A DNA stretch of 64,000 bases from Nocardioides sp. TRM66260-LWL (lineage in GTDB: Bacteria; Actinomycetota; Actinomycetes; Propionibacteriales; Nocardioidaceae). A program made the position numbers and the translations under genes. The stretch's first letter is position 1; every line of letters begins with the position of its first letter. The notes below the pieces were generated by a model. That model saw only the letters and a program-made list of their open reading frames with translations, was not told the origin of the DNA and made no database searches. Where the stretch lies: NCBI RefSeq assembly GCF_020075545.1, contig NZ_JAIQZK010000007.1, positions 80,889 through 144,888 on the forward strand, in the 5' to 3' direction. Positions 21,646 to 29,718 of the stretch are shown here, in pieces.

Positions 21646-21703
21646 CGGGACCTTGGTCCCGGGTCCGCGGGACGTCCCGCCCTTCCCGTTGATCGATCGA
21701 TCA
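21646..21703. repeat. Cluster of three perfect palindromes
   Basis: CGGGACCTTGGTCCCG at 21646-21661 (7-bp arms, TT loop), GCGGGACGTCCCGC at 21667-21680 and TGATCGATCGATCA at 21690-21703. They lie between the S4 gene's end and the sigma-28-like promoter of the chemoreceptor, all on minus-strand genes. They could end the DUF445-S4 transcript, bind a regulator, or both. Confidence 0.6.
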
Positions 21704-21746
21704 GGCAGGTGGCGCGCAGGTGCGGTGCAGGGTCACCGGAGCAGGA

Positions 21747-22010
21747 TCACCAGGGCAGGTCGTCGTAGGCCGACTCGTCGCTCACCCGGGCCGAGGCGCC
21801 GGCGACCGCCGCGACGTCGCCGCGCACCAGCTGGCGGCCGCGCCGCTGCTCGACCTCGCCGTTGACCGTGACCCGACCCGAGGCGATCAGCTCCTTGGCG
21901 TCGGCGCCGGACTCCACCAGGTTGGCGAGCTTGAGGAATTGGCCGAGCCGGATCGACTCGTCGCGGATCGGCACGTCGAACGGCTCGGCAGGCTCGGACA
22001 CGGGGTCCAT
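21747..22010 (-). CDS. Small S4-domain RNA-binding protein
   Basis: 87-aa protein with one S4 domain: SIRLGQFLKLANLVESGADA, KELIASGRVTVNGEVEQRRG and RQLVRGDVAAV, the fold used by YbcJ/RlbA-type proteins to bind structured RNA, often on the ribosome. It has no catalytic domain, so it is not a pseudouridine synthase. The start is 10 bases after the DUF445 stop with GCAGG before the ATG, so the two are cotranscribed. Confidence 0.88.
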   Translation of the reverse strand: MDPVSEPAEPFDVPIRDESIRLGQFLKLANLVESGADAKELIASGRVTVNGEVEQRRGRQLVRGDVAAVAGASARVSDESAYDDLPW

Positions 22011-22019
22011 CCTGCCCGC

Positions 22020-23360
22020 TCAGCCCAGCACGACCGAGATCGCGTGGATCAGCACGCCGACCAGGCCGCCCACGATCGTGCCGTTGATGCGGATGAACTG
22101 CAGATCGCGACCGACGTGCAGCTCGATGCGCTCGGCGGCCTCGCGGCCGTCCCATCGCTCGATGGTGCTGGTGATGACCGACGTGAGCTCGCGCCCGTAG
22201 CGGTCGACCGCGAAGACCACGGCGTCCGCGGCGAGTCCGTCGAGCCGCTGGCGCAGCGCGGCGTCCGCGCCCAGCCGCTCGGCGAACCGGGAGAGCTCGA
22301 CGAGGGCACGGCGGCGCACCTCGCCGTGGGGGTCCTGCAGCGAGCCGACCAGCGCGCGGCGCAGGGCGTCCCACAGCGACACGAAGGTGCCGAGCACCTG
22401 CGGCTGGTCGAGCAGCCGGTTCTTCAGCCGCTCCGTGCGCTCGCGGGTGTCGGGGTCCTCGCGCAGGTCGTGCGCCAGCTGGCGCAGGAGGCCGTCGAGC
22501 GCCTGCCGCGCGCGGTGGTCGGGCTCGTCGCGGATGTCGCCGACCCAGCGGACCAGCTCGAGGTGCACCCGGGCGGTGACCCGCTCGTTGACGCTGACCG
22601 GCGACCACCAGGGCGCGCGCTCGCCGAGCACGTCGGTGACCGTCTCCGGGTTGTCGATCAGCCAGCCGTGCAGCTCCTCCAGCGCGAGGTCGACCAGCCC
22701 GTGGTGCAGGTCGTCGCGCATCGCCTCGGCGAGCAGGTTGCCCAGCAGCGGCGAGATCGGCTCCTCGCGGAACCGCGGCACCAGGGCGTCCTCGACCAGG
22801 CTGCGCACGTGCTCATCGCGGACCCGGCGCAGCGCGGCGGTGAGCACGGCGGAGCCCTCCTCGACGACGCGCTGCGCGTTCTCCGGCCGCTCCAGCCAGC
22901 GCCCCACCCGGGCCGCGACGCCGACGCTGGTCATCCGCTCGCGGATGATCGACTCCTGCAGGAAGTTCTCACCCACGAAGTCCTGCAGGCCGCGACCCAG
23001 CTCGTCCTTGCGGCGCGGGATGAGCGCGGTGTGCGGGATCGGCAGCCCCAGCGGGTGCCGGAACAGCGCCGTGACGGCGAACCAGTCGGCCATCGCGCCG
23101 ACCATCGAGGCCTCGGCGCCGGCGTTGACGAAGCCCCAGACGCCGTCGCGTCCGAGCGTGGCGACGTAGACGATCGCCGCGAAGACCAGCAGGCCGAGCG
23201 CGAGCCCGCGCATCTGCCGCAGCTGCCGGCGACGGACCGCGTCGGCGGCGGCGTCGCCCGCGGTCGCCGGGCCGCTCGGCGCGGCCGCGTCCCGCTCCGC
23301 GGGCGCGTCGGGACGAGGGTCGGAGGGCCGGGGGACGTCGGGCGGAGCGCTGGTGGTCAT
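22020..23360 (-). CDS. DUF445 family membrane protein
   Basis: 446-aa protein of the DUF445 (YjiN-like) family. A disordered Pro/Ala/Asp-rich N-terminus of about 40 residues is followed by a hydrophobic segment (GLALGLLVFAAIVYVATL). Next come WGFVNAGAEASMVGAMADWF and AVTALFRHPLGLPIPHTALI, which are diagnostic of the family. A long helical region and a C-terminal membrane segment (INGTIVGGLVGVLIHAISVV) complete it. The role is unknown; the topology suggests a membrane-anchored helical protein. First gene of a DUF445-S4 operon. Confidence 0.88.
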   Translation of the reverse strand: MTTSAPPDVPRPSDPRPDAPAERDAAAPSGPATAGDAAADAVRRRQLRQMRGLALGLLVFAAIVYVATLGRDGVWGFVNAGAEASMVGAMADWFAVTALFRHPLGLPIPHTALIPRRKDELGRGLQDFVGENFLQESIIRERMTSVGVAARVGRWLERPENAQRVVEEGSAVLTAALRRVRDEHVRSLVEDALVPRFREEPISPLLGNLLAEAMRDDLHHGLVDLALEELHGWLIDNPETVTDVLGERAPWWSPVSVNERVTARVHLELVRWVGDIRDEPDHRARQALDGLLRQLAHDLREDPDTRERTERLKNRLLDQPQVLGTFVSLWDALRRALVGSLQDPHGEVRRRALVELSRFAERLGADAALRQRLDGLAADAVVFAVDRYGRELTSVITSTIERWDGREAAERIELHVGRDLQFIRINGTIVGGLVGVLIHAISVVLG

Positions 23361-23418
23361 CGGGAGGGATCATCTCCCACCCCGCGGAGCCCGAACCACC
23401 TGATGGGAGACTGCGGGC

Positions 23419-23856
23419 ATGCCCGCCCCGTCCTCGGACCCGACCCCGACGCGCCCGCCGGGTCGCACGGTGATCACCTTCGGCACCTTCGACGTCTTCC
23501 ACCTCGGGCACCTGCGGGTCATCGAGCGCGCCGCCGCCCTCGGCGACCGGCTGGTCGTCGGCGTGTCCGCCGATGCCCTCAACCGGCGCAAGAAGGGTCG
23601 CGACCCGGTCTTCAGCGAGGGCGAGCGGCTCGCGATCGTCGCCGCCCTCAAGCCGGTCGACGCCGTCTTCCTCGAGGAGAGCCTCGAGCTCAAGCGCAGC
23701 TACGTCGAGCGACACCGCGCCGACGTGCTCGTCATGGGCGACGACTGGGCTGGCCGCTTCGACGACCTCCGCGACCTGTGCGAGGTCGTCTACCTGCCGC
23801 GCACCCCCGCGATCTCGACCACGGCGCTGATCGAGAAGATCGCCGGCGCGGTCTGA
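23419..23856 (+). CDS. Cytidylyltransferase-like protein (TagD type)
   Basis: 145-aa nucleotidyltransferase of the HxGH superfamily, with VITFGTFDVFHLGHLRVIER near the start and a C-terminal ISTTALIEKI that matches the STT-I signature of glycerol-3-phosphate cytidylyltransferases. It probably makes a CDP-activated precursor for cell-wall or lipid polymers; adenylyltransferase activity is the alternative. GAGACT lies 6 bases before the ATG. Divergent from DUF445. No teichoic-acid genes are nearby except the LCP proteins 7 kb upstream. Confidence 0.85.
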   Translation: MPAPSSDPTPTRPPGRTVITFGTFDVFHLGHLRVIERAAALGDRLVVGVSADALNRRKKGRDPVFSEGERLAIVAALKPVDAVFLEESLELKRSYVERHRADVLVMGDDWAGRFDDLRDLCEVVYLPRTPAISTTALIEKIAGAV

Positions 23857-23878
23857 CCCCGGAGCCCGTGGCGCCGGC

Positions 23879-23912
23879 CGCCACCTGACCGCCACCTGAC
23901 CGCCACCTGACC
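23879..23912. repeat. Three 11-bp tandem repeats
   Basis: CGCCACCTGAC occurs three times head to tail, 62-95 bases before the start of the secreted HExxH protein. The 11-bp period is about one helical turn, so the copies face the same side of the DNA, as in actinobacterial operators such as PHO boxes. Only CACC fits the PHO unit GTTCACC, so a PHO role is doubtful. Confidence 0.55.
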
Positions 23913-23973
23913 GCGAGCGCGACCGTCCCGGACGGCGCCGGCGAACGGCCCCGGGGTGAGGCACCCTGGGCGC

Positions 23974-25533
23974 ATGCGTCTGACGCCCCGCCTCGCCGCG
24001 CTCCTCACCTCCGCGACCTGCGTCGTCGCGCTCGTGGCCCCGGCGGGAGCGGCACCCGGCCCGACCGTCGGCGGGACCGATCCCGCGCGCGCAGTCGCGA
24101 CCGAGGCGCTGGCCCGCGTCCGTGCGGTGCTGACGACGCCCGCCGCCGGGGCCGGGAGCGCGCGGCGCGCCGTCCCGGCTGCCGTGCGCGACCGCACCGA
24201 CCGGCTCTCCCTCGCCCTGCGCGACCTCGCCCTGACCCGCTCGGCGCTCACCGGCCCGGAGCGGCGCGAGGCCGACCGCTACCTCGCCCGGCCCACCGAC
24301 GGCTTCCTCGACCCGCAGGGCGACGGCTACTCCTCGCCGGAGACCCGGCTGTGCGGGCGCTGGTTCTGCCTGCACTACGTCACCGTCGGCGCCGACGCCC
24401 CGCCGAGCCGCGCCTGGGTCGGGCGCACGCTCGCGACGATGAACGCCGTGCGCCGCGCCGAGGTGCAGCGCCTGGGGTACCGGCCACCGGCCAGCGACCG
24501 CGCGAGCGCGAGCAACGGCGGCGACGGGCGCTTCGACGTCTACCTCAAGGACGTCGGCGGCCAGGGCATCTACGGCTACTGCGCGCCCCAGGACCGCGTC
24601 GGCACCGGCAACAGCTACAGCGGCTACTGCGTGCTCGACGACGACTTCTCCGCCGACCAGTTCTCGGCCGCGCCGATCGACAGCCTCACCGTGACGGCCG
24701 CCCACGAGTTCTTCCACGCCATCCAGTTCGACTACGACGCCGGCGAGGACCCCTGGCTGCTGGAGTCCACCGCGACCTGGATGGAGGAGCAGGTCGCCGA
24801 CGGCGTCGACGACAACCGGCAGTACCTCCCGCAGAGCTCCCTCGCGCGTCCGACGGTGCCGCTCGACCGGTTCGACACCGGCCGCGGCGTGACGCAGTAC
24901 GGCAACTGGACCTGGTGGCAGTACCTCAGCGAGCGGTACGGCACCGACATCGTGCGGGAGGTCTGGCGGGCCGCGAGCCAGTACCCCGGCGAGGGCGGCC
25001 TCGGGTCGCTGGCCGCCGTGCGGTCGGTGCTGGCCCGGCGCGGCGGGCTGCCGGCGCGCCTGGCCGCCTACGCCTCGGCGAACACCGAGCCGGCGCGCTT
25101 CTACTCCGAGGGCCGCTTCTGGCCGGCGGCCGCCCGGTCGGGCACCGCGACCCTGCACGCGGACGCGCCGCTGCGGGTGCGCACCGGCATCGACCACCTC
25201 GCCGCCCGCGACTACCGCCTGGTGCCCGAGCGCGACCTGCGAGCCGGCACCCGGCTGCGCGTGGCGGTGCGGGCACCGGCGACGACCTCGCCGGCCGCGA
25301 TGCTGCTGGTGCACCGCCGCGACGGCCGGATCGTCACCCTGCCGGTGCGACTGCGGTCCGGGCGCGGCGCGATCGCCGTCCCCTTCACGCCGGGCGCGGT
25401 GCGCTGGGCGACGCTCACGCTGGTGAACGCCTCGACCCGCTACCGCTGCGGCACCGGCGCGAGCACGGACGTGTGCGGCGGGACGCCGGTCGACGACGAC
25501 CAGCCGTTCGCCTTCAGCGCCTCGGCCCGCTGA
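23974..25533 (+). CDS. Secreted putative zinc metalloprotease (MXAN_6640-like)
   Basis: 519 aa from ATG 23974; GTG 23956 in the same frame is less likely. A signal peptide (RLTPRLAALLTSATCVVALV, then APAGAA) directs export. The zinc motif is HEFFH, H244-E245-H248, and the downstream ESTATWMEEQV offers the third ligand as in gluzincins. Acidic residues and many Trp/Tyr suggest a folded extracellular enzyme; RYRCGTG and DVCGG cysteines near the end may form a disulfide. The resemblance to the MXAN_6640 family is from memory of its HE-x-FHAIQ pattern. Substrate unknown. Confidence 0.75.
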   Translation: MRLTPRLAALLTSATCVVALVAPAGAAPGPTVGGTDPARAVATEALARVRAVLTTPAAGAGSARRAVPAAVRDRTDRLSLALRDLALTRSALTGPERREADRYLARPTDGFLDPQGDGYSSPETRLCGRWFCLHYVTVGADAPPSRAWVGRTLATMNAVRRAEVQRLGYRPPASDRASASNGGDGRFDVYLKDVGGQGIYGYCAPQDRVGTGNSYSGYCVLDDDFSADQFSAAPIDSLTVTAAHEFFHAIQFDYDAGEDPWLLESTATWMEEQVADGVDDNRQYLPQSSLARPTVPLDRFDTGRGVTQYGNWTWWQYLSERYGTDIVREVWRAASQYPGEGGLGSLAAVRSVLARRGGLPARLAAYASANTEPARFYSEGRFWPAAARSGTATLHADAPLRVRTGIDHLAARDYRLVPERDLRAGTRLRVAVRAPATTSPAAMLLVHRRDGRIVTLPVRLRSGRGAIAVPFTPGAVRWATLTLVNASTRYRCGTGASTDVCGGTPVDDDQPFAFSASAR

Positions 25534-25551
25534 GCCCGGAGGCCGGGCTCA
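25531..25551. terminator. Perfect hairpin carrying both stop codons
   Basis: TGAGCCCGG, loop AGG, CCGGGCTCA: a perfect 9-bp stem. The first three bases are the TGA of the metalloprotease gene and the last three, read on the minus strand, the TGA of the convergent gene. It should act as a bidirectional terminator. Confidence 0.8.
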
Positions 25552-26247
25552 GCGCCCGGCGTGGGCGGGCGCGCGGGACGGTGCCGGCGACGGCTTGCCG
25601 CCGAGGAGGCCGCCGATCAGTCCGCCCACGGTGCCGGTGACGCCGCCGACGACGTCGGTGAGGCCGTTGACGACCGAGTCGCCGGCGTCGGTGGTGTGGT
25701 CGAGCGCGTGGCCCAGCGGCTTGGTGATCGGCGAGATCAGACCGCCGGCGGCCGAGCCGAGGCCGTCGACGAGACCGAGCAGGGTCGGGTCGGCGAGCGT
25801 CGAGACCGGCTTGCGGGGCACGGGCACCGGCGTGGTGGTCGGGCCGAGGGTGGGCGAGGACGACGGCGACGGCGACGCGGTCGGGCCGTCCGTGGGCGTC
25901 GGGGCCGGCAAGGCGGTGGGCCCGGCGGACGGGCTCGCGGTCGGCTGCGGCAGCACGACCACGCCGGGCACGCTCGGCGGGTCGGCCATGCGGCCGCCCG
26001 CGCTCGTCGTCCCGGCGTCGGGCGACGCGGGACCGTCCTGGGCGAGCGGGACGAGGTCGATCGAGCGGTGGATGCGCTGCGCCGCGGGCACCGACGGGCC
26101 CGTCAGGGCCGGCAGCACGATCTCCTTGACCACCAGGGTGGCGGCGAGCACGACGACGAAGGCGACGGCCCCCATGCCGATCGCGCCGTAGCCGAGGCGG
26201 ACGTCGACGACGGCCCGGTTGCGGGTGCGCCACCAGCGAAGGCTCAC
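25549..26247 (-). CDS. Pro/Ser/Thr- and Gly-rich single-span membrane protein
   Basis: 232 aa from GTG 26247 with GAGGAG upstream. A cytoplasmic Arg-rich start (SLRWWRTRNRAVVDVRL) precedes one membrane segment (MGAVAFVVVLAATLVVKEIV). A disordered Pro/Ser/Thr stretch follows (about residues 90-140). The C-terminal part is a Gly/Val/Leu-rich repeat-like region (GLISPITKPLGHALDH, VVGGVTGTVGGLIGGLLGG). No family is recognised. The Gly-rich tail resembles that of actinobacterial cell-envelope proteins, possibly membrane-interacting. A plausible promoter lies at 26327-26356. Confidence 0.7.
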   Translation of the reverse strand: MSLRWWRTRNRAVVDVRLGYGAIGMGAVAFVVVLAATLVVKEIVLPALTGPSVPAAQRIHRSIDLVPLAQDGPASPDAGTTSAGGRMADPPSVPGVVVLPQPTASPSAGPTALPAPTPTDGPTASPSPSSSPTLGPTTTPVPVPRKPVSTLADPTLLGLVDGLGSAAGGLISPITKPLGHALDHTTDAGDSVVNGLTDVVGGVTGTVGGLIGGLLGGKPSPAPSRAPAHAGR

Positions 26248-26326
26248 CTCGGCTCCTCTCAGGTACGGGCGCCGATGGCCGATGGGGGCGGTGGCGCGGG
26301 CCGGGCGGGGGTCACCCGGTGAGGGG

Positions 26327-26356
26327 AGTCTAGGGACCCGGCGGCATCGCCTTGAA
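26327..26356 (-). promoter_or_regulatory. Possible promoter for the Gly-rich membrane protein
   Basis: On the minus strand TTCAAG (26356-26351), an 18-base spacer and TAGACT (26332-26327). The gene starts 80 bases downstream, with a Shine-Dalgarno. The -35 fits poorly. Confidence 0.4.
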
Positions 26357-26360
26357 GGCC

Positions 26361-26384
26361 CCGCGCGGTGGATCACCCGCGCGG
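26361..26384. other. Near-perfect inverted repeat after the copper operon
   Basis: CCGCGCGGTG, GAT, CACCCGCGCGG: arms pair except for one bulged base. It lies 100 bases beyond the copD stop and just before the possible promoter at 26327-26356. It may be the operon terminator or an operator. Two copies of CCGATCGG lie nearby at about 26398-26420. Confidence 0.45.
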
Positions 26385-26483
26385 AGCCGTGGAAATGTCC
26401 GATCGGATGACCCGATCGGGCCATGCCGCGCGCCGAAGGGACGACATGCCCCCCGGGGCGTCGGCGACCCGCCGGCCCGGCGC

Positions 26484-28475
26484 TCAGCCGTCCCGGTCTC
26501 CGCGCCCGGCCGGTGCGGAGAGCCGCGCGAGCATCTCGTTGTAGGAGGTCAGCTCCGCGTCGTCGTCCCGATCGGCCTGGCGGTCGCGGCGCCGCGCCTC
26601 GCGGGTGTCGCTGCGGTACCACTGCGCGAGCAGCACGAAGAGCACGAGCACCATCGGCACCTCGCCGAGCGCCCACGTCAGGGAGCCCCCGACGTACTGG
26701 TCCTGCAGCAGGTCGGAGGCGTACGGCCGCTGCAGCAGCTCGTAGTACCGGCCGCCGATGATCGTCTCGCTGCCCATCACCGCGATCGCGAAGAAGGCGT
26801 GGAACGGCATGACGATCAGCCCGAGCCCGAGCCGGGCGAGGTGGCTTAGCCGGTGCGGCACCGGAGCGCTGCCGACCAGCACCTCGTAGTAGAGGTACCC
26901 CGCCAGCAGGAAGTGCAGCTCCATCGCGGCGTGGCCGAGGTGGCTCTGCATCAGGTGGGTGAACAGCCCGCTGAAGTAGATGCCGTAGAGGCTGACGACG
27001 AAGATCAGGGCCGCGACGACCGGGTGGGTGATGAAGCGCGACCACCGGCTGTTGAGCAGGTCGGCCAGGATCTGCCGCGGGCCGCGTCCACCATCGACGT
27101 CCGTGCCGGGCAGGGCCCGCAGCGCCAGCGTGATCGGGGCGCCGAGGACGAGCAGGATCGGCGCCATCATCGACAGCACCATGTGGGAGGCCATGTGGGC
27201 GCTGAACATGACGTTCGAGTAGACCCCGAGCCCTCCGACCGTCGCGTAGCCGACCGCGAGCAGGCCCAGCGCGAACGAGACGGTGCGCAGCGGCGACCAG
27301 GCGACCCCGCGGCGGCGCAGCGTCACGACGCCGGTCGCGTAGCCCGCGGTGCCCAGCAGCACCACGAGCAGGCCGACGCCGGAGGGCGTCACGGACGTCA
27401 GCAGCCGGACGGCGTCGGGCGCGGGCGGCAGCGGGCCGCCGAGCAGCGACTCCGCCACGCTGGTGTACGGCTCCCCCGCCGGCGGGGGCGTGCGCGAGAG
27501 GGCCACGCCCAGCCCGACCGCACCGGCCATCAGGCTCAGCTCGGCCGCGGTGACCAGGAGCAGGGCCCGGAGCGCGCCGGGACCCGTCGAGCGGTCGACG
27601 AGGGCGCCGCGGACGCGAGCCGCCAGGAGGCCGATGCCGCCGAGCAGCACCACCTTGACGAGCACGGCCCGGCCGTAGTCGGAGGTGACCAGGGTGCCGA
27701 GGCCGCCGAGCCGGACGAGCGCGTTGATCGCTCCGGAGACGGCGACGACCCCGAAGCACCACGCCGCCAGCGACGCGAACCGGCGGGTGGCCCGGACCCG
27801 GACCTCGGGGACGTCCCCGAGGTGCCACCACAGCGACGCCAGCCCGCCGACCCAGACCGAGACCGCGAGCACGTGCACGAGAAGGCTGACGATCGCCGTG
27901 TCGTGGCTGCCTGCGGCGGCCGCGTGGCCGGTGAGCACGGGCGGCACGGCGCCGGCGAGCGCCCCCACCAGCAGCCACCGCACCTCCACCAGCCGGAGCG
28001 CCCACCGCGAGGCCAGGGCCACCACGAGGGCGATCGCGGCCTGCACCACCAGCGCCTGACCCTGGTCGACCTGCCGGGCGAAGCCGTAGACGTCGCCGAG
28101 GTCGAAGCCGCTCAGCGGCACCGCGAACTGGTCGGACCAGGTGAGCACGAGCGTCGCGAGCGCCGCGACCGCCCACGCGAGGCCCAGCGGTCGCACCGCC
28201 CGGACGGCCCGCAGCCCACGGCCGCCGACCTCCTCGCCGCTGGCCGCCGTGACGGTGAGCAGCGGCACCAGCAGGGCGCCCGTGACCAGGATCCCGAGCC
28301 CCATCGACATCCAGGTCGCCAGGGGCAGGAGGTAGGCCGTCAGCCGTCCGGGGTCGGGCAGGCCGACCGGCTCGGGCCGGTAGCCGCCGCCGCCGAGCGC
28401 GAGGGTCAGCGCGAGCACGACCAGGCTCGCGGCGAGCACGCCCAGGGCCAGCCGACCGCGGAGGGCGAGGGTCAT
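26484..28475 (-). CDS. CopD-CtaG fusion membrane protein
   Basis: 663-aa membrane protein. The N-terminal half (about 1-320) is a CopD-like copper-transport domain (LVHVLAVSVWVGGLASLWWH is the conserved helix). The C-terminal half (about 340-640) is the caa3-type CtaG/DUF1404 domain, with the His-rich segment FSAHMASHMVLSMMAPILLV and THLMQSHLGHAAMELHFLLA. It likely moves copper across the membrane and delivers it for cytochrome c oxidase assembly. The fusion is common in actinobacteria. A charged C-terminal tail (RRRDRQADRDDDAELTSYNE) is cytoplasmic. Its ATG overlaps the copC stop by 4 bases. Confidence 0.92.
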   Translation of the reverse strand: MTLALRGRLALGVLAASLVVLALTLALGGGGYRPEPVGLPDPGRLTAYLLPLATWMSMGLGILVTGALLVPLLTVTAASGEEVGGRGLRAVRAVRPLGLAWAVAALATLVLTWSDQFAVPLSGFDLGDVYGFARQVDQGQALVVQAAIALVVALASRWALRLVEVRWLLVGALAGAVPPVLTGHAAAAGSHDTAIVSLLVHVLAVSVWVGGLASLWWHLGDVPEVRVRATRRFASLAAWCFGVVAVSGAINALVRLGGLGTLVTSDYGRAVLVKVVLLGGIGLLAARVRGALVDRSTGPGALRALLLVTAAELSLMAGAVGLGVALSRTPPPAGEPYTSVAESLLGGPLPPAPDAVRLLTSVTPSGVGLLVVLLGTAGYATGVVTLRRRGVAWSPLRTVSFALGLLAVGYATVGGLGVYSNVMFSAHMASHMVLSMMAPILLVLGAPITLALRALPGTDVDGGRGPRQILADLLNSRWSRFITHPVVAALIFVVSLYGIYFSGLFTHLMQSHLGHAAMELHFLLAGYLYYEVLVGSAPVPHRLSHLARLGLGLIVMPFHAFFAIAVMGSETIIGGRYYELLQRPYASDLLQDQYVGGSLTWALGEVPMVLVLFVLLAQWYRSDTREARRRDRQADRDDDAELTSYNEMLARLSAPAGRGDRDG

Positions 28476-29065
28476 GGACGCGAGCCTCCCCGTCGTCGGA
28501 GCAGGAGCACGACGCCACCGCCTAGGACGACGAGGGTGGCGGCGCCGGAGGCGTACGCCGGCCAGGGCGTGCCGCCGTCGGCGGACTGCGCGACCGGGGC
28601 CGGGGTGACCGGCGTGCTGGACGGGCTGCTGGAGGTGCCGGGGCTGCTCGGGCTGCTCGAGCTGCTGGGAGAGCCGGCCACGGTGAACGACAGCTGGTCG
28701 CTCACCGGGTGGCCGTCGGCGGAGACCGCGCGGTAGGCCATCGTGTAGCGCCCGGGCGCGAGGTCGGCGCGGAGCGACTGGACGACCACGGCGTTCTCGA
28801 CGCGGGGCGCGCCCTGCGTGACGCTCGTGCCGTCGGCGGCGCGGACGACGACGTACGCGGGCTCGGACATCGCCTCGCTGAAGGTGAAGGTCACCTGCCG
28901 CGGCGCGGCGTCGAGGGTCGCGCCGTCGGCGGGGTCGGACGACACCAGCGCGGCGTGCGCGAGCGCCGGCGCGCCGGCGCCGAGCAGCGCCGAGGCGGCC
29001 AGGAGCAACCCTGCCGCGAGCCGGGGGAACGCGGCCGGCGCGGCGGATCGGAGCGGACGGGTCAC
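28472..29065 (-). CDS. copC: CopC-domain copper-binding protein, membrane-anchored
   Basis: 197 aa from GTG 29065. A signal peptide is followed by mature HAALVSSDPADGATLD, whose first His (H37) is the usual N-terminal copper ligand. SADGHPVSDQLSFTV supplies the second ligand region of the CopC beta-sandwich. Then come a Ser/Pro linker (PSSSSSPSSPGTSSSPSS) and a C-terminal membrane segment (SGAATLVVLGGGVVLLLRRR). The domain sits outside the membrane and probably passes copper to CopD. It overlaps both neighbours by 4 bases (GTGA, ATGA). Confidence 0.92.
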   Translation of the reverse strand: MTRPLRSAAPAAFPRLAAGLLLAASALLGAGAPALAHAALVSSDPADGATLDAAPRQVTFTFSEAMSEPAYVVVRAADGTSVTQGAPRVENAVVVQSLRADLAPGRYTMAYRAVSADGHPVSDQLSFTVAGSPSSSSSPSSPGTSSSPSSTPVTPAPVAQSADGGTPWPAYASGAATLVVLGGGVVLLLRRRGGSRP

Positions 29066-29718
29066 AGCAGGGTCCTCCAGTAGTCCCAGAAGCGCACGAG
29101 GATCGCGAGCGCGAAGCCGAGGTACCACAGCGCGACGACGAGGAAGCGCACCTCGTACAGCGCCGCCGCCGCCCGACTGCTCGGCCGCAGCTCGCGGTAG
29201 CTGATCGTCCAGGTCCAGGTCGCGAGCAGCAGCGTGACCGCCCACACGACCATGCACCACGGGCAGAGGGCGCCGATCTCGTAGAGGCTCTGGTACGCGA
29301 GCCAGTGGACGAACACGACCCCGCCCAGCGCGCCGACGGCCAGGCCGACCTGCATCCAGCGCGGCGGGTGCACCCGGCTGGCGTACAGCACGCCCATCGT
29401 CACGACGACGGCGTAGCCGATCAGGCCCAGCATCGGGTTCGGGAAGCCGAACGCCGAGGCCTGCGAGGTGCCGATGACCGAGCCGCAGGAGACCACGGGG
29501 TTGAGATCGCAGGACGGACGGAACGTCGGGTCCTCGAGCAGGTGGATCTTGTCGACCATCAGCGTGAAGGCCGCGACCAGCCCGATCGAGCCGAGCACGA
29601 CCAGCGCGAGCCCGTAGGCCCGCCAGGACGGCAGGGGCCGGCCGTCGGGGTCGAGCCGTGCGTCGGCGGGAGCGACTCCCGAGGACCCGGGGTCCTCGGG
29701 AGCCCGGGTGGCGCTCAC
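29062..29718 (-). CDS. VKOR-family disulfide-generating membrane protein
   Basis: 218 aa from GTG 29718, about five membrane segments. VKOR is the bacterial counterpart of DsbB: it passes electrons from DsbA to quinone. The active CxxC is C152-C155 (GALCPWCMVVW) and the loop pair is C70/C78 (SCDLNPVVSCGS); all four are present. No fused thioredoxin domain occurs, in line with the separate DsbA encoded just upstream with a 4-base overlap. In actinobacteria this pair replaces DsbA/DsbB. Confidence 0.93.
   Translation of the reverse strand: MSATRAPEDPGSSGVAPADARLDPDGRPLPSWRAYGLALVVLGSIGLVAAFTLMVDKIHLLEDPTFRPSCDLNPVVSCGSVIGTSQASAFGFPNPMLGLIGYAVVVTMGVLYASRVHPPRWMQVGLAVGALGGVVFVHWLAYQSLYEIGALCPWCMVVWAVTLLLATWTWTISYRELRPSSRAAAALYEVRFLVVALWYLGFALAILVRFWDYWRTLL

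Noticed and set aside
22969..25314. 781-codon minus-strand frame crossing three genes
   Set aside because: Crosses DUF445, the nucleotidyltransferase and metalloprotease genes, which all have motifs.
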